From the NCBI RefSeq assembly GCF_018917935.1, contig NZ_JAHLPN010000013.1, positions 1 to 64,000 of the forward strand: 64,000 bases of DNA. Direction: 5' to 3'. How positions within the stretch are numbered: the first letter of the stretch is position 1; every line of letters begins with the position of its first letter. This document shows, piece after piece, positions 33,683 through 43,428 of the stretch. The stretch is from Kineothrix sp. MSJ-39. Its GTDB lineage: Bacteria; Bacillota; Clostridia; Lachnospirales; Lachnospiraceae. Position numbers and translations under genes: made by a program. The notes beneath the pieces were generated by a model. It searched no databases. It was given only the letters and a program-made list of their open reading frames with translations, and was not told the DNA's origin.

Positions 33683-33693
33683 GCGGTGGTTCT
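33664..33693 (+). terminator. Terminator of the helix-turn-helix gene
   Basis: AGAACCACCGCT pairs with AGCGGTGGTTCT around a 6-nt loop that contains the stop codon, followed by TTTT on the plus strand. It also lies at the 3' end of the convergent kinase gene. Confidence 0.8.
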
Positions 33694-33694
33694 T

Positions 33695-35737
33695 TTACTC
33701 TACAGAGATCACAAAGGTCGGATCTCCCAACTGCTCTATTTTTTCTTTCTGGCTGCTGTCTGCCCCAACCTCCTGCAGGCTCTGGCAGGAAAACAGCGGT
33801 GTAAACTCCTCGATCGGAACACCCTGCAGACGCACGACCTGTAATCTCGGCAGCTTTGCCAGTGGCGAAATGTCTGTTGCATTTGTACCGTCCATACAAA
33901 GCACTTCCAGTCTTTGCAGATGTTCAATTCCGGCTAGAGAGTTGACACGCCCCTCATTTACAAACAGATTCTGTAAATTTTCCAGACCACTGACGATCTG
34001 AAGATCTGTACCGAAATAACCGCCCCATAAAGATAACATGCGCAGTTCCGTCAGATTCGGAATCTCTTCATAAAAATTTTTCTGCTCCGCTCCGGTATAC
34101 AGCTCTGTCAGACTCTGCATGGTGGAAAGCACTCCAAAAGACTCATCTTCCACGTAAATTCCCATTGCATACAGATTGCAGATGCTGCTGTCTTCCAGAA
34201 AATCAAGTGTTTCATAATTATTTCCGCAAAGTGCAAGTCTGGTCAACTTCGTGCAGCCTGACAGCTGCGGCACTTTCCTGACCGGATTGTCTACCAGATA
34301 CAGTGTTGTCAGCTCCTGCATTTTCTCAACAGGCGAAAAATCCTCGATCTGATTCCCACACACATACAGTCCTTCTATCGAAAGTTCCTGTAAAGGACTG
34401 ATATCTGTAATTTTCTGGTTGCATAAAAATACTTCTTTCAGGTTCGGCAGATTTGTCAATACCGACAGATCCGTGATTCCTCCGTTGACCATTCTGTCAT
34501 TGAATCCATCCTGATATACAAGATTCTCCAGATCTTCCACCGGTGTTTCCTCCGTATAGATCTGATCTCCGATCACAGCGATCCTCGTAATGTCGGAAAG
34601 CATGCCTTTTGTCACCTCATCGCTTCCCGCAGTTTCCCGGATTGCCTGCAGCAGAAGCGGATCGCCCTCGAGTGTAACGATCTCATCGGGATCTGCCTGA
34701 GCCGACGGATCCTCTGCAGTCTCATCCTGCTGTACTGCCTGTCCTTCCGCTAAGGCGGTCACGTAGTCTTCCGCTTTCGTATTTTCCGTTTTCTGAAATC
34801 CCGTCCGGAAGAATAATGCGCCTGCCAGAACGAGCAAAAGCACAATGCTCTCGATCGCCAGAGCAGCTTTCAGCCATTTGTTCTCTCCCCGTTCGGTCTG
34901 TCTTCTTGCACTTCGGAATGCCAGTAAAAGCGCCTGCACATTCTGATAACGGTCGGCAGGATCAAATGCGGTCGCCTTTTTGATGATGCGCTGCAGTCGC
35001 TTCTCCGTCAGCGGATCATATCCCACCTGATATTCTTCATAAAGATATTCTGCGATCTTGCCGATCCCGAACACATCTGTCCGCACATCGGTCTGTGCAT
35101 AACCGTATTGCTCCGGTGCAGCAGAACCTTCTGTTCCGAAAAAGACCGTATCCTTCTTTTTTGTCCCATCATATTCCCGTGCGGTTTCAAAATCGATCAG
35201 ATGCACATGCCCTCCGGCATCAAGGATCAGATTCTGTGGTTTCATATCCCGGTGCAGGATCACCGGATCCATGGCATGCAGCCTTGCAACAGCCTGGCAG
35301 ATCTCCTCTAAGATCTCCAGTTGTCTTTCCGGTTTCAGATACGGATCTTCCGCCACATATTCTTCCAGATTCTTTCCTTCCATATAAGCACGCAGCAGAT
35401 AGACATAGCCGTCCGCCTTATGCAAAGTTGCCCGCTGATACAGATTCGGATAGCGTTCCGCCAGCCGCCCCAGCTCTTCATACTCTTTCTGCAGACTGTC
35501 TCTGTCTTCTCTTTCTTTTCTGCATTTTACGATATACTTTTCCTGTGTTTCTTTTTTCTGCAGCAAATAGCAGCTTTTCTCCTCCTGTGCATAATAACAG
35601 GAAAGCACAGAATACCCGTCCTGTAAAAAGACGGGCAGTTTCTGTGCTGCCTGCTCTGTATAATTTTGCAAAAATTCATCTGCTATTTGGCTGTTTTGAA
35701 TTTGGCGTTCGCCGGTATTCCTTTCTTTTTCAGCCAT
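33695..35737 (-). CDS. Transmembrane Ser/Thr protein kinase with extracellular leucine-rich repeats
   Basis: A 680-residue protein. The cytoplasmic kinase domain (about 40-280) has Lys71 in YIVKCRK, the catalytic loop HRDMKPQN (162-169), and APEQYGYAQTDVRTDVFGIG. The Mg-binding motif reads DFE (182-184) instead of DFG. A single membrane span is LAIESIVLLLVLAGALFF (about 293-311). Residues about 420-660 are leucine-rich repeats of the internalin/LRR_4 type (LSVLTNLPNLKEVFL, ISPLQELSIEGLYV, ISPLAKLPRLQVVRL). The layout copies PASTA kinases but with a leucine-rich-repeat sensor. The start overlaps the gene of the upstream surface protein by 55 bp; AAAGGA lies 9 nt before the ATG. Confidence 0.88.
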   Translation of the reverse strand: MAEKERNTGERQIQNSQIADEFLQNYTEQAAQKLPVFLQDGYSVLSCYYAQEEKSCYLLQKKETQEKYIVKCRKEREDRDSLQKEYEELGRLAERYPNLYQRATLHKADGYVYLLRAYMEGKNLEEYVAEDPYLKPERQLEILEEICQAVARLHAMDPVILHRDMKPQNLILDAGGHVHLIDFETAREYDGTKKKDTVFFGTEGSAAPEQYGYAQTDVRTDVFGIGKIAEYLYEEYQVGYDPLTEKRLQRIIKKATAFDPADRYQNVQALLLAFRSARRQTERGENKWLKAALAIESIVLLLVLAGALFFRTGFQKTENTKAEDYVTALAEGQAVQQDETAEDPSAQADPDEIVTLEGDPLLLQAIRETAGSDEVTKGMLSDITRIAVIGDQIYTEETPVEDLENLVYQDGFNDRMVNGGITDLSVLTNLPNLKEVFLCNQKITDISPLQELSIEGLYVCGNQIEDFSPVEKMQELTTLYLVDNPVRKVPQLSGCTKLTRLALCGNNYETLDFLEDSSICNLYAMGIYVEDESFGVLSTMQSLTELYTGAEQKNFYEEIPNLTELRMLSLWGGYFGTDLQIVSGLENLQNLFVNEGRVNSLAGIEHLQRLEVLCMDGTNATDISPLAKLPRLQVVRLQGVPIEEFTPLFSCQSLQEVGADSSQKEKIEQLGDPTFVISVE

Positions 35738-38700
35738 TTCTTATAATCCTTTGCTTTATTCTTTGGCATCTTCACGGTTACTTTTGCTTTCACACCCTTA
35801 AATGCATTCTTTCCAACCTTGGAAGCCTTCAGTTTTGTTGTCTTAAAGGTAATACTTGACAGCTTTTTGCAACCATAAAATGCGTTTTTGCCAATCTTCT
35901 CAATATTTTTGCCGATCGTTACTTTCGTGATTTTCTTATTTCCTTTGAAAGCGTTGGCTGCGATCGATGTTACCTTATAGGTTACCCCGTCGATCGTGAC
36001 TGTCGCAGGGATCGTAACGCTGCCCTTCACATTTTTCTTTGCCTTTGTATAAGCAACACAGCCTTCTTTTGCACCGGATTTTGTTACCTGATAAGTCACA
36101 CCGCTCTTTGTCAGCTTTGTACCCTTCTTCTGTGGAGTCGGTGTTGGCTTCGCAGATGGTGTTGGCTGCGCAGACGGTGACGGCGTAGGTGCAGGTGTTG
36201 GCTGCGTGGATGGCGTAGGCGCCGGTGTCTCTGCTTTTTCTTCCATGACTGCGATCGCATAAGTAGAATACTTGTCAGAGCTTGCATATAATCTGCCGTT
36301 CTCATAGCTGACCGGGATCTCATCCGCCTGCTCTCCATGGTATCGGAACAGCTTTAATTTCAGTTTACCAGTACCAAGCTGTTTTTGTAAAGCTTCATCT
36401 ACCGGAATAGAGAAGGAAACCGCCTGCTTTGTTTCTTCTACTTTACGTTCCTTCTGCTTGCCGATCTGCAAAAGCAGATTCAGATCCAGTGGGATCAGAT
36501 CCTTTACCGTTCCGCTCTTTTCTGCCAGTTCCCTGAGCTTATTGATCTCATTTTTGATCTGTGCATTTGCTTTTGTGGCATCAATCTGATCTACGGTAAG
36601 CTTCAGATTCGCATTTTCCCCACGGATATAAGCCTTTTCTTCTTCCTCTGTCAGATCCGGCAGAAGGTCAGACACATTGCTGTCCTCTGCGATCTTCAGC
36701 TCCGGTTTTTTGCCGCCTGCCGTATAACCGCCCGCAACAGACGCTTCCGTCTTTGCCAGTACACAATTTACAGTCATAGAGACTTCCTGCGATTCATCCC
36801 AGCAGGAATGATCTTCTTCGTTGTAGTATCTTACCAGATGATAAACAGAAACATCCTTCTCTCCTATGCTGTCTGCATCAAAACTCTCTTTTTCCTGATA
36901 AAAATATCTTACAACCTTATACAGATCCCAGAAATTTTCCTCCTGCATCAGGGCTGTATCCAGTTTTACCTCTTCGCCGTCTTCCACTCTTGTTGCATAA
37001 CAGTAAAGTGTCATAATAGATACTTTGTTTTCCGAATTCGGATAGAAACCGATCTGCAGATTCGGCTCCTCATCCTGCCAGTCGCCGGTAATTTTCAGAT
37101 TGGTCTTTGCATCTACATAAATCTGTGGCATAGCGTAAGAAGTACGGGATGGCATTTCCATTGTATAGATCGGATCCGGTTCTGTAGGATCAAAGCCTCT
37201 GTCATTTACCAGTTTACCGGTTATGTAGTATTTATCGTCTTCTGTATCCTTTTCCACATAAGTCCAGCCGTTTTCTGTCCAGGCAATCAGGACGGATTCT
37301 GTGTTATCCTCAGTATCTTCCTGATCATCCAGATAATCCGTTTTTCGTAAACTTGCTATTTTGATATCATATGACTGCTCAGTTCCCCTTTTATAACAGA
37401 TTTCCGCATCCATACCGGAGTCCATGCAAATGCCTTTGATGCTGTCCGGTGTTTTTACATACTGTGCGGTCTCTGCATTTTCCGCATAGGCATCTATGTA
37501 GCTCATGGTCATATAGATATACCCGGTATTCTTTACCTGATATTGCTTACCGGCCCATTCCACCAACTTGCCGTCTGCCGCAAGCAGTTCTTCCATAACG
37601 CCCTGCATGGTATCTGCGTGTACCCAGTATTCAAAGCCGCTCGGGAACTTCTCAGTCTCCTCTTCCATAAAATAAGGAGAACCTGCTTCATAGGAAGCCT
37701 TTGTCACAAAACAGCCTGTAAATCCGGTTCTTGCTTTTCCGTCTTCCACCACAACAGCTTCCGCCGGGCTCAGATTCAGAAAACTTTCCTGTCTCCATGC
37801 ATTTTCCCCTGCATTACAGCGCACGGATGCTTCCAGTGAAAAATATGCATCACAGTCTTCCGAAATTGTCAGCTGATAACTGCCGTTTTCAAGCTTCTCA
37901 CAGCTGACATAATCACATTCGCCGTTCAGGACGTTCATAACCGTCTTTTCTGTTTCCTGATTTTCATTTTCCCCCCATTCACTTGCTTCCAGCTTCAGAT
38001 CGGAAACTGTCATATCTTCATCCTGTCTTTTCTGCACATGCAGATACAGCGTGCTGTTATCAGTCTCTCCGACTGCCAGGGTACCACCGTACTGAAATTC
38101 TCCTGTCAGAATACTGTCTTCTGCCGGCTCCGGTGTCGTATAGAATCCGACCATCGGATATCCTACATAGATCGTTACCGGCTCTGTATCTGTATCAACC
38201 TTTTCTTTTAAAGCAACCTGATAGGTCCCGGTTTTTGTAAAGCTTGCATCTGTGATCTCTGCGTTTTTCTCATTTTCCTGCAGCGTACCGATTCCTTCCG
38301 TTTCCAGGGAACCATCGTCCTTTACATAGGAAAGTACCAGATCGGATGCCTTTACGTTTTCCGTTCCGCTATTCTTTGCGAAATAAAAAGACATACCCGG
38401 AAGATCTGCCTGATGCTCCTTACTCCACTGTTCATCACTGTCCGGATTTTGTGACGGTACACCATCATCATTCCAGAGTAAATCAGTCTTGGCAGCAAGT
38501 CCTTCATATTCTGCCACTGCCACATCGTCCCAACTGACCGGCAATCCATTTTCTATATCTTCATAATGATCTTCTTCCAGTACCTGTCCTTTTACATAGA
38601 TGGAAAAACATTTCCCCACACAGCTTTTCGGAATGGTGATCTGCCAGATCGTATTTCCGTTTCCATCTGTCTCCGGTTTACCGACTGTAAAATATGCATC

Positions 38701-39402
38701 ATGTTCTGTCATTTTTTCATCGTCCTGATCCAGATAGAAAGCAACATCCTTCACATCCCTGTCTGTGATCATATAGAACATGCGTCGTTCATCCTGCGGA
38801 TCTTCCTCTGATTTTCCATAGATGCATTCTGTCATAAAACTGTCTGCACTCCTGGTTTTATCTCTGAAAAACGCAAATGACGGATAACTTACCGTGATCG
38901 TGACATAATTATTTTCTTCTCCGCAAGTTAGCTCAGAACAACTCACACGATAAGTGCCAATCTCAGGAAATGTAATATGTACCAGTTCTTCTTCTACACC
39001 GGCAGCTTCAAAAATCGGATCATCATCCAATGCGGGGATCTGCACCCATTTCGGTTGATCACTTTCTTCATTCCATCTGTAAAGCTGCAGCTTATCAGCA
39101 GTTATTATCTCCTGCTTCTGTCCGTCTGCATCAAAGCTTTTGAACTGATAGGTACCTTGCAGATCTCCCCACCAGACTTCTTTTTCAAACGCCGCGCCGT
39201 CATTTACCGCAGGTTCTTCTCCGTCCCAGTTCATATCCCAGGCGATCCCAAGACCGCTGACCGTATCCTGCTGCGGTTCCTGCTCTTCTTCATTTTCATC
39301 TGTCGTTTCTGCATAAGCAGCTACCTGATAAAGCGGCAACGATGTCACCATCATACATACCGTCAGAAAACAGGACAGCCACTTTGCCAGTTTTTTCGTC
39401 AT
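35683..39402 (-). CDS. Large secreted surface protein with Pro/Thr linker and LRR_5-type C-terminus
   Basis: An exported protein of about 1239 residues. The signal peptide is LAKWLSCFLTVCMMVTSLPL cleaved near AYAETTD. The bulk (about 50-1090) is beta-rich, acidic repeats of similar build (for example VTISVSYPSFAFF-type strands and VTIYVGYPMVGFY). A low-complexity TPAPTP/SAQPTP linker (coding region about 36120-36230) leads to about 150 residues with BspA-like LRR_5 repeats: TSIAANAFKGNKKITKVTIG, EKIGKNAFYGCKKLSSITF. The basic end KKGIPANAKFKTAK closes it without an LPxTG anchor. The ATG at 39402 has GGGAGG upstream. The 3' end overlaps the LRR-kinase gene, so the two are coupled. Confidence 0.8.
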   Translation of the reverse strand: MTKKLAKWLSCFLTVCMMVTSLPLYQVAAYAETTDENEEEQEPQQDTVSGLGIAWDMNWDGEEPAVNDGAAFEKEVWWGDLQGTYQFKSFDADGQKQEIITADKLQLYRWNEESDQPKWVQIPALDDDPIFEAAGVEEELVHITFPEIGTYRVSCSELTCGEENNYVTITVSYPSFAFFRDKTRSADSFMTECIYGKSEEDPQDERRMFYMITDRDVKDVAFYLDQDDEKMTEHDAYFTVGKPETDGNGNTIWQITIPKSCVGKCFSIYVKGQVLEEDHYEDIENGLPVSWDDVAVAEYEGLAAKTDLLWNDDGVPSQNPDSDEQWSKEHQADLPGMSFYFAKNSGTENVKASDLVLSYVKDDGSLETEGIGTLQENEKNAEITDASFTKTGTYQVALKEKVDTDTEPVTIYVGYPMVGFYTTPEPAEDSILTGEFQYGGTLAVGETDNSTLYLHVQKRQDEDMTVSDLKLEASEWGENENQETEKTVMNVLNGECDYVSCEKLENGSYQLTISEDCDAYFSLEASVRCNAGENAWRQESFLNLSPAEAVVVEDGKARTGFTGCFVTKASYEAGSPYFMEEETEKFPSGFEYWVHADTMQGVMEELLAADGKLVEWAGKQYQVKNTGYIYMTMSYIDAYAENAETAQYVKTPDSIKGICMDSGMDAEICYKRGTEQSYDIKIASLRKTDYLDDQEDTEDNTESVLIAWTENGWTYVEKDTEDDKYYITGKLVNDRGFDPTEPDPIYTMEMPSRTSYAMPQIYVDAKTNLKITGDWQDEEPNLQIGFYPNSENKVSIMTLYCYATRVEDGEEVKLDTALMQEENFWDLYKVVRYFYQEKESFDADSIGEKDVSVYHLVRYYNEEDHSCWDESQEVSMTVNCVLAKTEASVAGGYTAGGKKPELKIAEDSNVSDLLPDLTEEEEKAYIRGENANLKLTVDQIDATKANAQIKNEINKLRELAEKSGTVKDLIPLDLNLLLQIGKQKERKVEETKQAVSFSIPVDEALQKQLGTGKLKLKLFRYHGEQADEIPVSYENGRLYASSDKYSTYAIAVMEEKAETPAPTPSTQPTPAPTPSPSAQPTPSAKPTPTPQKKGTKLTKSGVTYQVTKSGAKEGCVAYTKAKKNVKGSVTIPATVTIDGVTYKVTSIAANAFKGNKKITKVTIGKNIEKIGKNAFYGCKKLSSITFKTTKLKASKVGKNAFKGVKAKVTVKMPKNKAKDYKKWLKKKGIPANAKFKTAK

Positions 39403-39530
39403 ACGCAATTCCTCCCTTTCTTTTGCTGCATTTCTGCAGCTTTCTATTGCCATCGTACCATAACCAATATATGTTAAAAAGTGGACAAAAATGCCCACTT
39501 CCACTTATTTTACACTTGCGCCACGCAAAA

Positions 39531-39562
39531 AAGAGACCTTATCCAACCGGATAAGACCTCTT
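39531..39562 (-). terminator. Terminator of the UDP-glucuronate decarboxylase gene
   Basis: AAGAG and CTTATCC pair with GGATAAG and CTCTT with a small internal loop. TTTTTT follows on the minus strand. It lies 18 nt past the stop. Confidence 0.8.
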
Positions 39563-39580
39563 TTTCTTCTATATGGACTT

Positions 39581-40525
39581 TTATTTGTTCATCAAAAGAT
39601 CGTCAAAGTAGGCGATCGTCTTTTTCAGACCTTCCTCCAGATTCACTGTCGGCTCCCAGGAAAGCTCCTTCTTTGCCAGATCGATCACAGGACGTCTCTG
39701 CATCGGATCATCCTGTGGCAGCGGTTCAAAGACGATCTTGGAACTGCTTCCCGTCAGATCGATGATCTTCTGCGCCAGCTCCAGCATCGTAAATTCGCCC
39801 GGATTACCGATATTCACAGGGCCTGTAAAACCGTCCCTGCTGTTCATCATACGGATCATGCCTTCGATCAGGTCATCGACATAACAGAAGCTTCTCGTCT
39901 GCTCGCCGCTTCCGTAAATCGTAATGTTTTCATTTTTCAGTGCCTGCACAATGAAGTTGGATACCACTCTGCCGTCATGTGTGTTCATTCTCGGCCCGTA
40001 TGTATTGAAGATACGGATCACCTTGATGTCTACCTGATGCTGGCGGTGATAGTCAAAGAACAGTGTTTCCGCCATACGTTTTCCTTCATCATAACAGGAC
40101 CGGATACCGATCGGATTGACACAGCCTCTGTAGCTTTCCGGCTGTGGATGGATCTCCGGATCTCCGTACACTTCACTTGTACTTGCCTGCAGAATCCTTG
40201 CATGGACACGCTTTGCCAGTCCCAGTGTATGCAGTGCGCCAAGCACACTTGTCTTGCCTGTTTTGATCGGATCATACTGGTAATGGATCGGACTTGCCGG
40301 GCACGCCAGATTGTAGATCTGGTCTACCTCTACATAGATCGGCTCTGTCACATCATGTCTGATAAATTCAAAATACGGATTTCCCATCAGATGTCTGATA
40401 TTATCCTTTGAACCTGTAAATAAATTGTCAATGCAGATAACGTCGTTCCCCTGTTCGATCAGTCTGTCACACAAATGCGACCCTAAAAAACCTGCTCCCC
40501 CTGTTACAAGAATACGTTTTTTCAT
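39581..40525 (-). CDS. UDP-glucuronate decarboxylase (UXS-like), SDR family
   Basis: An extended short-chain dehydrogenase of about 314 residues. The NAD site is [12 protein letters not shown], the catalytic pair is Y-x3-K in [13 protein letters not shown], and the Ser is in [32 protein letters not shown] is typical of UDP-xylose synthases, which decarboxylate UDP-glucuronate to UDP-xylose. The ATG at 40525 is chosen because AAAGGA lies 10 nt upstream. It follows glmS closely and so may supply a nucleotide sugar for the surface polysaccharide. Confidence 0.88.
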   Translation of the reverse strand: MKKRILVTGGAGFLGSHLCDRLIEQGNDVICIDNLFTGSKDNIRHLMGNPYFEFIRHDVTEPIYVEVDQIYNLACPASPIHYQYDPIKTGKTSVLGALHTLGLAKRVHARILQASTSEVYGDPEIHPQPESYRGCVNPIGIRSCYDEGKRMAETLFFDYHRQHQVDIKVIRIFNTYGPRMNTHDGRVVSNFIVQALKNENITIYGSGEQTRSFCYVDDLIEGMIRMMNSRDGFTGPVNIGNPGEFTMLELAQKIIDLTGSSSKIVFEPLPQDDPMQRRPVIDLAKKELSWEPTVNLEEGLKKTIAYFDDLLMNK

Positions 40526-40552
40526 GTTCCTAAAATCCTTTCCCATCTCCTG

Positions 40553-42421
40553 CTATTCTACCGTTACGCTCTTGGCAAGATTACGCGGTTTATCTACATC
40601 AAGTCCTTTTGCTGCTGAAATATAATATCCGATCAGCTGAAGCGGAATGACCGCCAGACTGCCGATAAAATGATGATCTACCTTCGGAATATAAGTGACA
40701 AAATCCGCCGTATCTTCCATTTCGTAATGTCCGTACGTTGTAATACCCATCAGATATGCCCCTCTGGACTTACATTCTACCATATTGGAAAGTGTTTTTT
40801 CATAAAGCTCATCCTGTGTCAGAATACCGATCACCAGTGTACCGTTTTCGATCAGACTGATCGTTCCATGCTTCAGTTCCCCAGCAGCATACGCTTCGGA
40901 ATGGATATAAGAGATCTCTTTCATTTTCAAAGAGCCCTCTAAGCTGATTGCGTAATCGATTCCACGTCCCACAAAGAATACATCATGTGCATTGGCGAAT
41001 TTTGCCGCAAACCACTGCAGACGTTCTTTATTTTCCATGATCTGCTCGATCTTATCCGGAATTGTCTCAAGCTCATCCAGATATGCTTTGCAGTCTGCAT
41101 CCGTCACTTCTCCTCTTACCACACCAAACTTGATCGCAAGCAGGTATGATACAATAAGCTGTGCTGTATATGCCTTTGTTGTGGCAACGGAAATCTCAGG
41201 ACCGGCCATTGTATAGCAGACATAATCCGCTTCTCTTGCGATGGAAGAACCGACCACATTGACAATCGCCAGTGTTTTCAGCCCTTTCTTCTTGGCCTCT
41301 CTGAGTGCTGCCAGCGTATCTGCCGTTTCACCGGACTGTGAGATCAGGATGACAAGTCCGTTCGGATCCAAGATCATATTCCGGTAACGGAATTCGGATG
41401 CCAGTTCTACACGGACAGGCAGTTTTGCCAGATCTTCTATGACATATTGTGCTGCCATTCCCACATGCCATGCAGATCCGCATGCCACAATATAAATCTG
41501 GGAAAACTGGCGGATCTCTTCATCCGTCAGTCCGACTGTGGAAAGATCGATCTCATCCTCTTTTCTGAGAGAATGCAGTGTATCCTTGACAACCTTTGGC
41601 TGCTCATGGATCTCTTTCATCATAAAATGCTCATAACCGCCCTTTTCCGCAGCCTGTGCATCATAAGTGATCTCTACAACTTCCTTTTCGATCACATCGC
41701 CGTTCAGATCATAGAAGGTTGCACCTTCCGCAGTGATCCTTGCCATTTCATCGTTTCCGATATAGCAGACTTTTCTTGTATGGTTCAGGATCGCAGGAAC
41801 ATCGGATGCAACAAAAGTCTCACCTTCTCCGATACCGACAACCATCGGACTATCTTTTCTTGCCACATAGATCTCATCCGGGTAATCTTTGAACATCACC
41901 TCAAGTGCGTAAGAACCACGCACGCGGACGATCGTCTTTGCCAGCGCATCAATCGGACCGACCTTGTATTTTTTATAATAGTAGTCAACCAGCTTGATCA
42001 TGATCTCTGTATCGGTGTCACTGTAAAATTCATAGCCGTGGCGCAGAAGTTTTTCCTTCAGCTCCTGATAATTCTCGATGATACCGTTGTGTACACCTAC
42101 GACCTCTGATTCTACAGGGCCGGATGCAGATCCGGTACAATTACCGGATACATGCGGATGTGCATTTGTTTTGGATGGGATTCCATGGGTTGCCCATCTT
42201 GTATGTCCGATACCGCAGCAGCCGGAAAGTGCCTTGCCGCCGTCCGTTTTATCTGATAAGTTCACAAGCTTTCCGGTTGCTTTTACAACCTCTGCAAGTT
42301 CTTCACCGTCCCGCACCGCAAGTCCGGCTGAATCATAGCCTCTGTATTCCAGTTTAGAAAGTCCTGCAAGCAGAATCGGTGCTGCCTGCTTATCCCCTAC
42401 ATATCCAACTATTCCGCACAT
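40553..42421 (-). CDS. glmS: Glutamine-fructose-6-phosphate aminotransferase (isomerizing)
   Basis: A 622-residue enzyme making glucosamine 6-phosphate, the first step to UDP-GlcNAc. MCGIVGYVG places the Cys nucleophile at position 1 after Met removal. The N-terminal glutaminase domain has HTRWATHG and YDSAGLAV. Two SIS domains follow ([38 protein letters not shown]), and the C-terminus [11 protein letters not shown] is canonical. GGAGAACAGACT precedes the ATG. There is only 16 nt to the upstream gene, so no glmS ribozyme can be present. Confidence 0.98.
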   Translation of the reverse strand: MCGIVGYVGDKQAAPILLAGLSKLEYRGYDSAGLAVRDGEELAEVVKATGKLVNLSDKTDGGKALSGCCGIGHTRWATHGIPSKTNAHPHVSGNCTGSASGPVESEVVGVHNGIIENYQELKEKLLRHGYEFYSDTDTEIMIKLVDYYYKKYKVGPIDALAKTIVRVRGSYALEVMFKDYPDEIYVARKDSPMVVGIGEGETFVASDVPAILNHTRKVCYIGNDEMARITAEGATFYDLNGDVIEKEVVEITYDAQAAEKGGYEHFMMKEIHEQPKVVKDTLHSLRKEDEIDLSTVGLTDEEIRQFSQIYIVACGSAWHVGMAAQYVIEDLAKLPVRVELASEFRYRNMILDPNGLVILISQSGETADTLAALREAKKKGLKTLAIVNVVGSSIAREADYVCYTMAGPEISVATTKAYTAQLIVSYLLAIKFGVVRGEVTDADCKAYLDELETIPDKIEQIMENKERLQWFAAKFANAHDVFFVGRGIDYAISLEGSLKMKEISYIHSEAYAAGELKHGTISLIENGTLVIGILTQDELYEKTLSNMVECKSRGAYLMGITTYGHYEMEDTADFVTYIPKVDHHFIGSLAVIPLQLIGYYISAAKGLDVDKPRNLAKSVTVE

Positions 42422-42437
42422 AGTCTGTTCTCCTTTT

Positions 42438-43421
42438 CTAGCTTGTTACCTTTATGTATTTCATAAAAGCTTCTTTAAAGTAAAAATCATATTGCAGCCC
42501 GATCCGATCCAGGCTTTCACTCGGGACAAAGCCGCCTGCCATTGTTTTATGGCCGCCGCCCGATCCATATCCAAAAAGTGCCGCCGCTACCAGTTTGCCG
42601 GCATCTACTTCCTCCACCTCACTGCGGACGGAAAATTTCAATCCATCCTTTCTAACAGAATATACGATAGATACATCCACAACGTCAAGTGCAAGGATAA
42701 AATCAGATATAATCGCAATGAGTGCATCCGGACAGTCAAACGGAATGGAAGCAAATCCGGTCCTGTCATATATCTTTATATTATCGATTGCTGCCGCATA
42801 TGCCTTCAGATCCTTAAATTCCATGACGTTTTTATACATTTCCTGCAGTTTCTCCACATCTGCCGTCTCAAAGGCATACGCAAACATGTCTGCATCAAAA
42901 GCTGTTGCACCTCTTGTAAAATCCGCTGTATCCATCTTGATCCCATAAGCAAGTGCCGATGCTACGAGCGGCGGGATCTCTATCCCCATTTCCCGATAAT
43001 AGGAAACAACGATCGAGCTGCAGGCACCTACCATCCGGATATCCTGATAATGATAGCCGCAGTCCCGTACCTGTGGGTGATGATCGACGCATGCCACCTC
43101 ATCTCCGGGCAGATCCGTAAAATTGGTATTGTACTTCTGTCCGTCCACCGTCACGATATAATCCGTTTCCTGCATATCGGATAACAGATCTGCATGCAGG
43201 ATCTCCATGGAAAAAGTTGTCAGCATCCGCTTTGTACTCAGCTTATCGATACTGCCGTCATAACAGAGGATCGCATCGATCCCGAACTGCCGCAGAAAAT
43301 ACTGCAGACCGTAAGCGGACGCGATCGCATCCGGATCCGGGAAATTATGCGTCTGGATATAAGTCTTATGTCCTTTTAATAATACGATCAGATCCTGTGG
43401 ATTTTGTTGCCCGTCTTTCAT
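42438..43421 (-). CDS. DHH-family phosphoesterase (nanoRNase/pAp phosphatase-like)
   Basis: A 327-residue protein with a DHH domain (THNFPDPDAIASAYGL, IVTVDGQ, VDHHPQVRD) and a C-terminal DHHA1 domain (FGYGSGGGHKTMAGGFVP). Relatives such as NrnA degrade short oligoribonucleotides and 3'-phosphoadenosine 5'-phosphate, or c-di-AMP-derived pApA. It lies 7 nt downstream of manA and 16 nt upstream of glmS in an operon. The exact substrate cannot be told from sequence. Confidence 0.85.
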   Translation of the reverse strand: MKDGQQNPQDLIVLLKGHKTYIQTHNFPDPDAIASAYGLQYFLRQFGIDAILCYDGSIDKLSTKRMLTTFSMEILHADLLSDMQETDYIVTVDGQKYNTNFTDLPGDEVACVDHHPQVRDCGYHYQDIRMVGACSSIVVSYYREMGIEIPPLVASALAYGIKMDTADFTRGATAFDADMFAYAFETADVEKLQEMYKNVMEFKDLKAYAAAIDNIKIYDRTGFASIPFDCPDALIAIISDFILALDVVDVSIVYSVRKDGLKFSVRSEVEEVDAGKLVAAALFGYGSGGGHKTMAGGFVPSESLDRIGLQYDFYFKEAFMKYIKVTS

Positions 43422-43428
43422 TTTTCCG

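Noticed and set aside
36120-36230. Short-period DNA repeat resembling a CRISPR or satellite array
   Set aside because: The repeats are degenerate, have no spacers, and encode the Pro/Thr linker of the surface protein in frame.
42422-42437. Possible glmS ribozyme
   Set aside because: Only 16 nt separate glmS from the upstream gene, and no ribozyme core is present.
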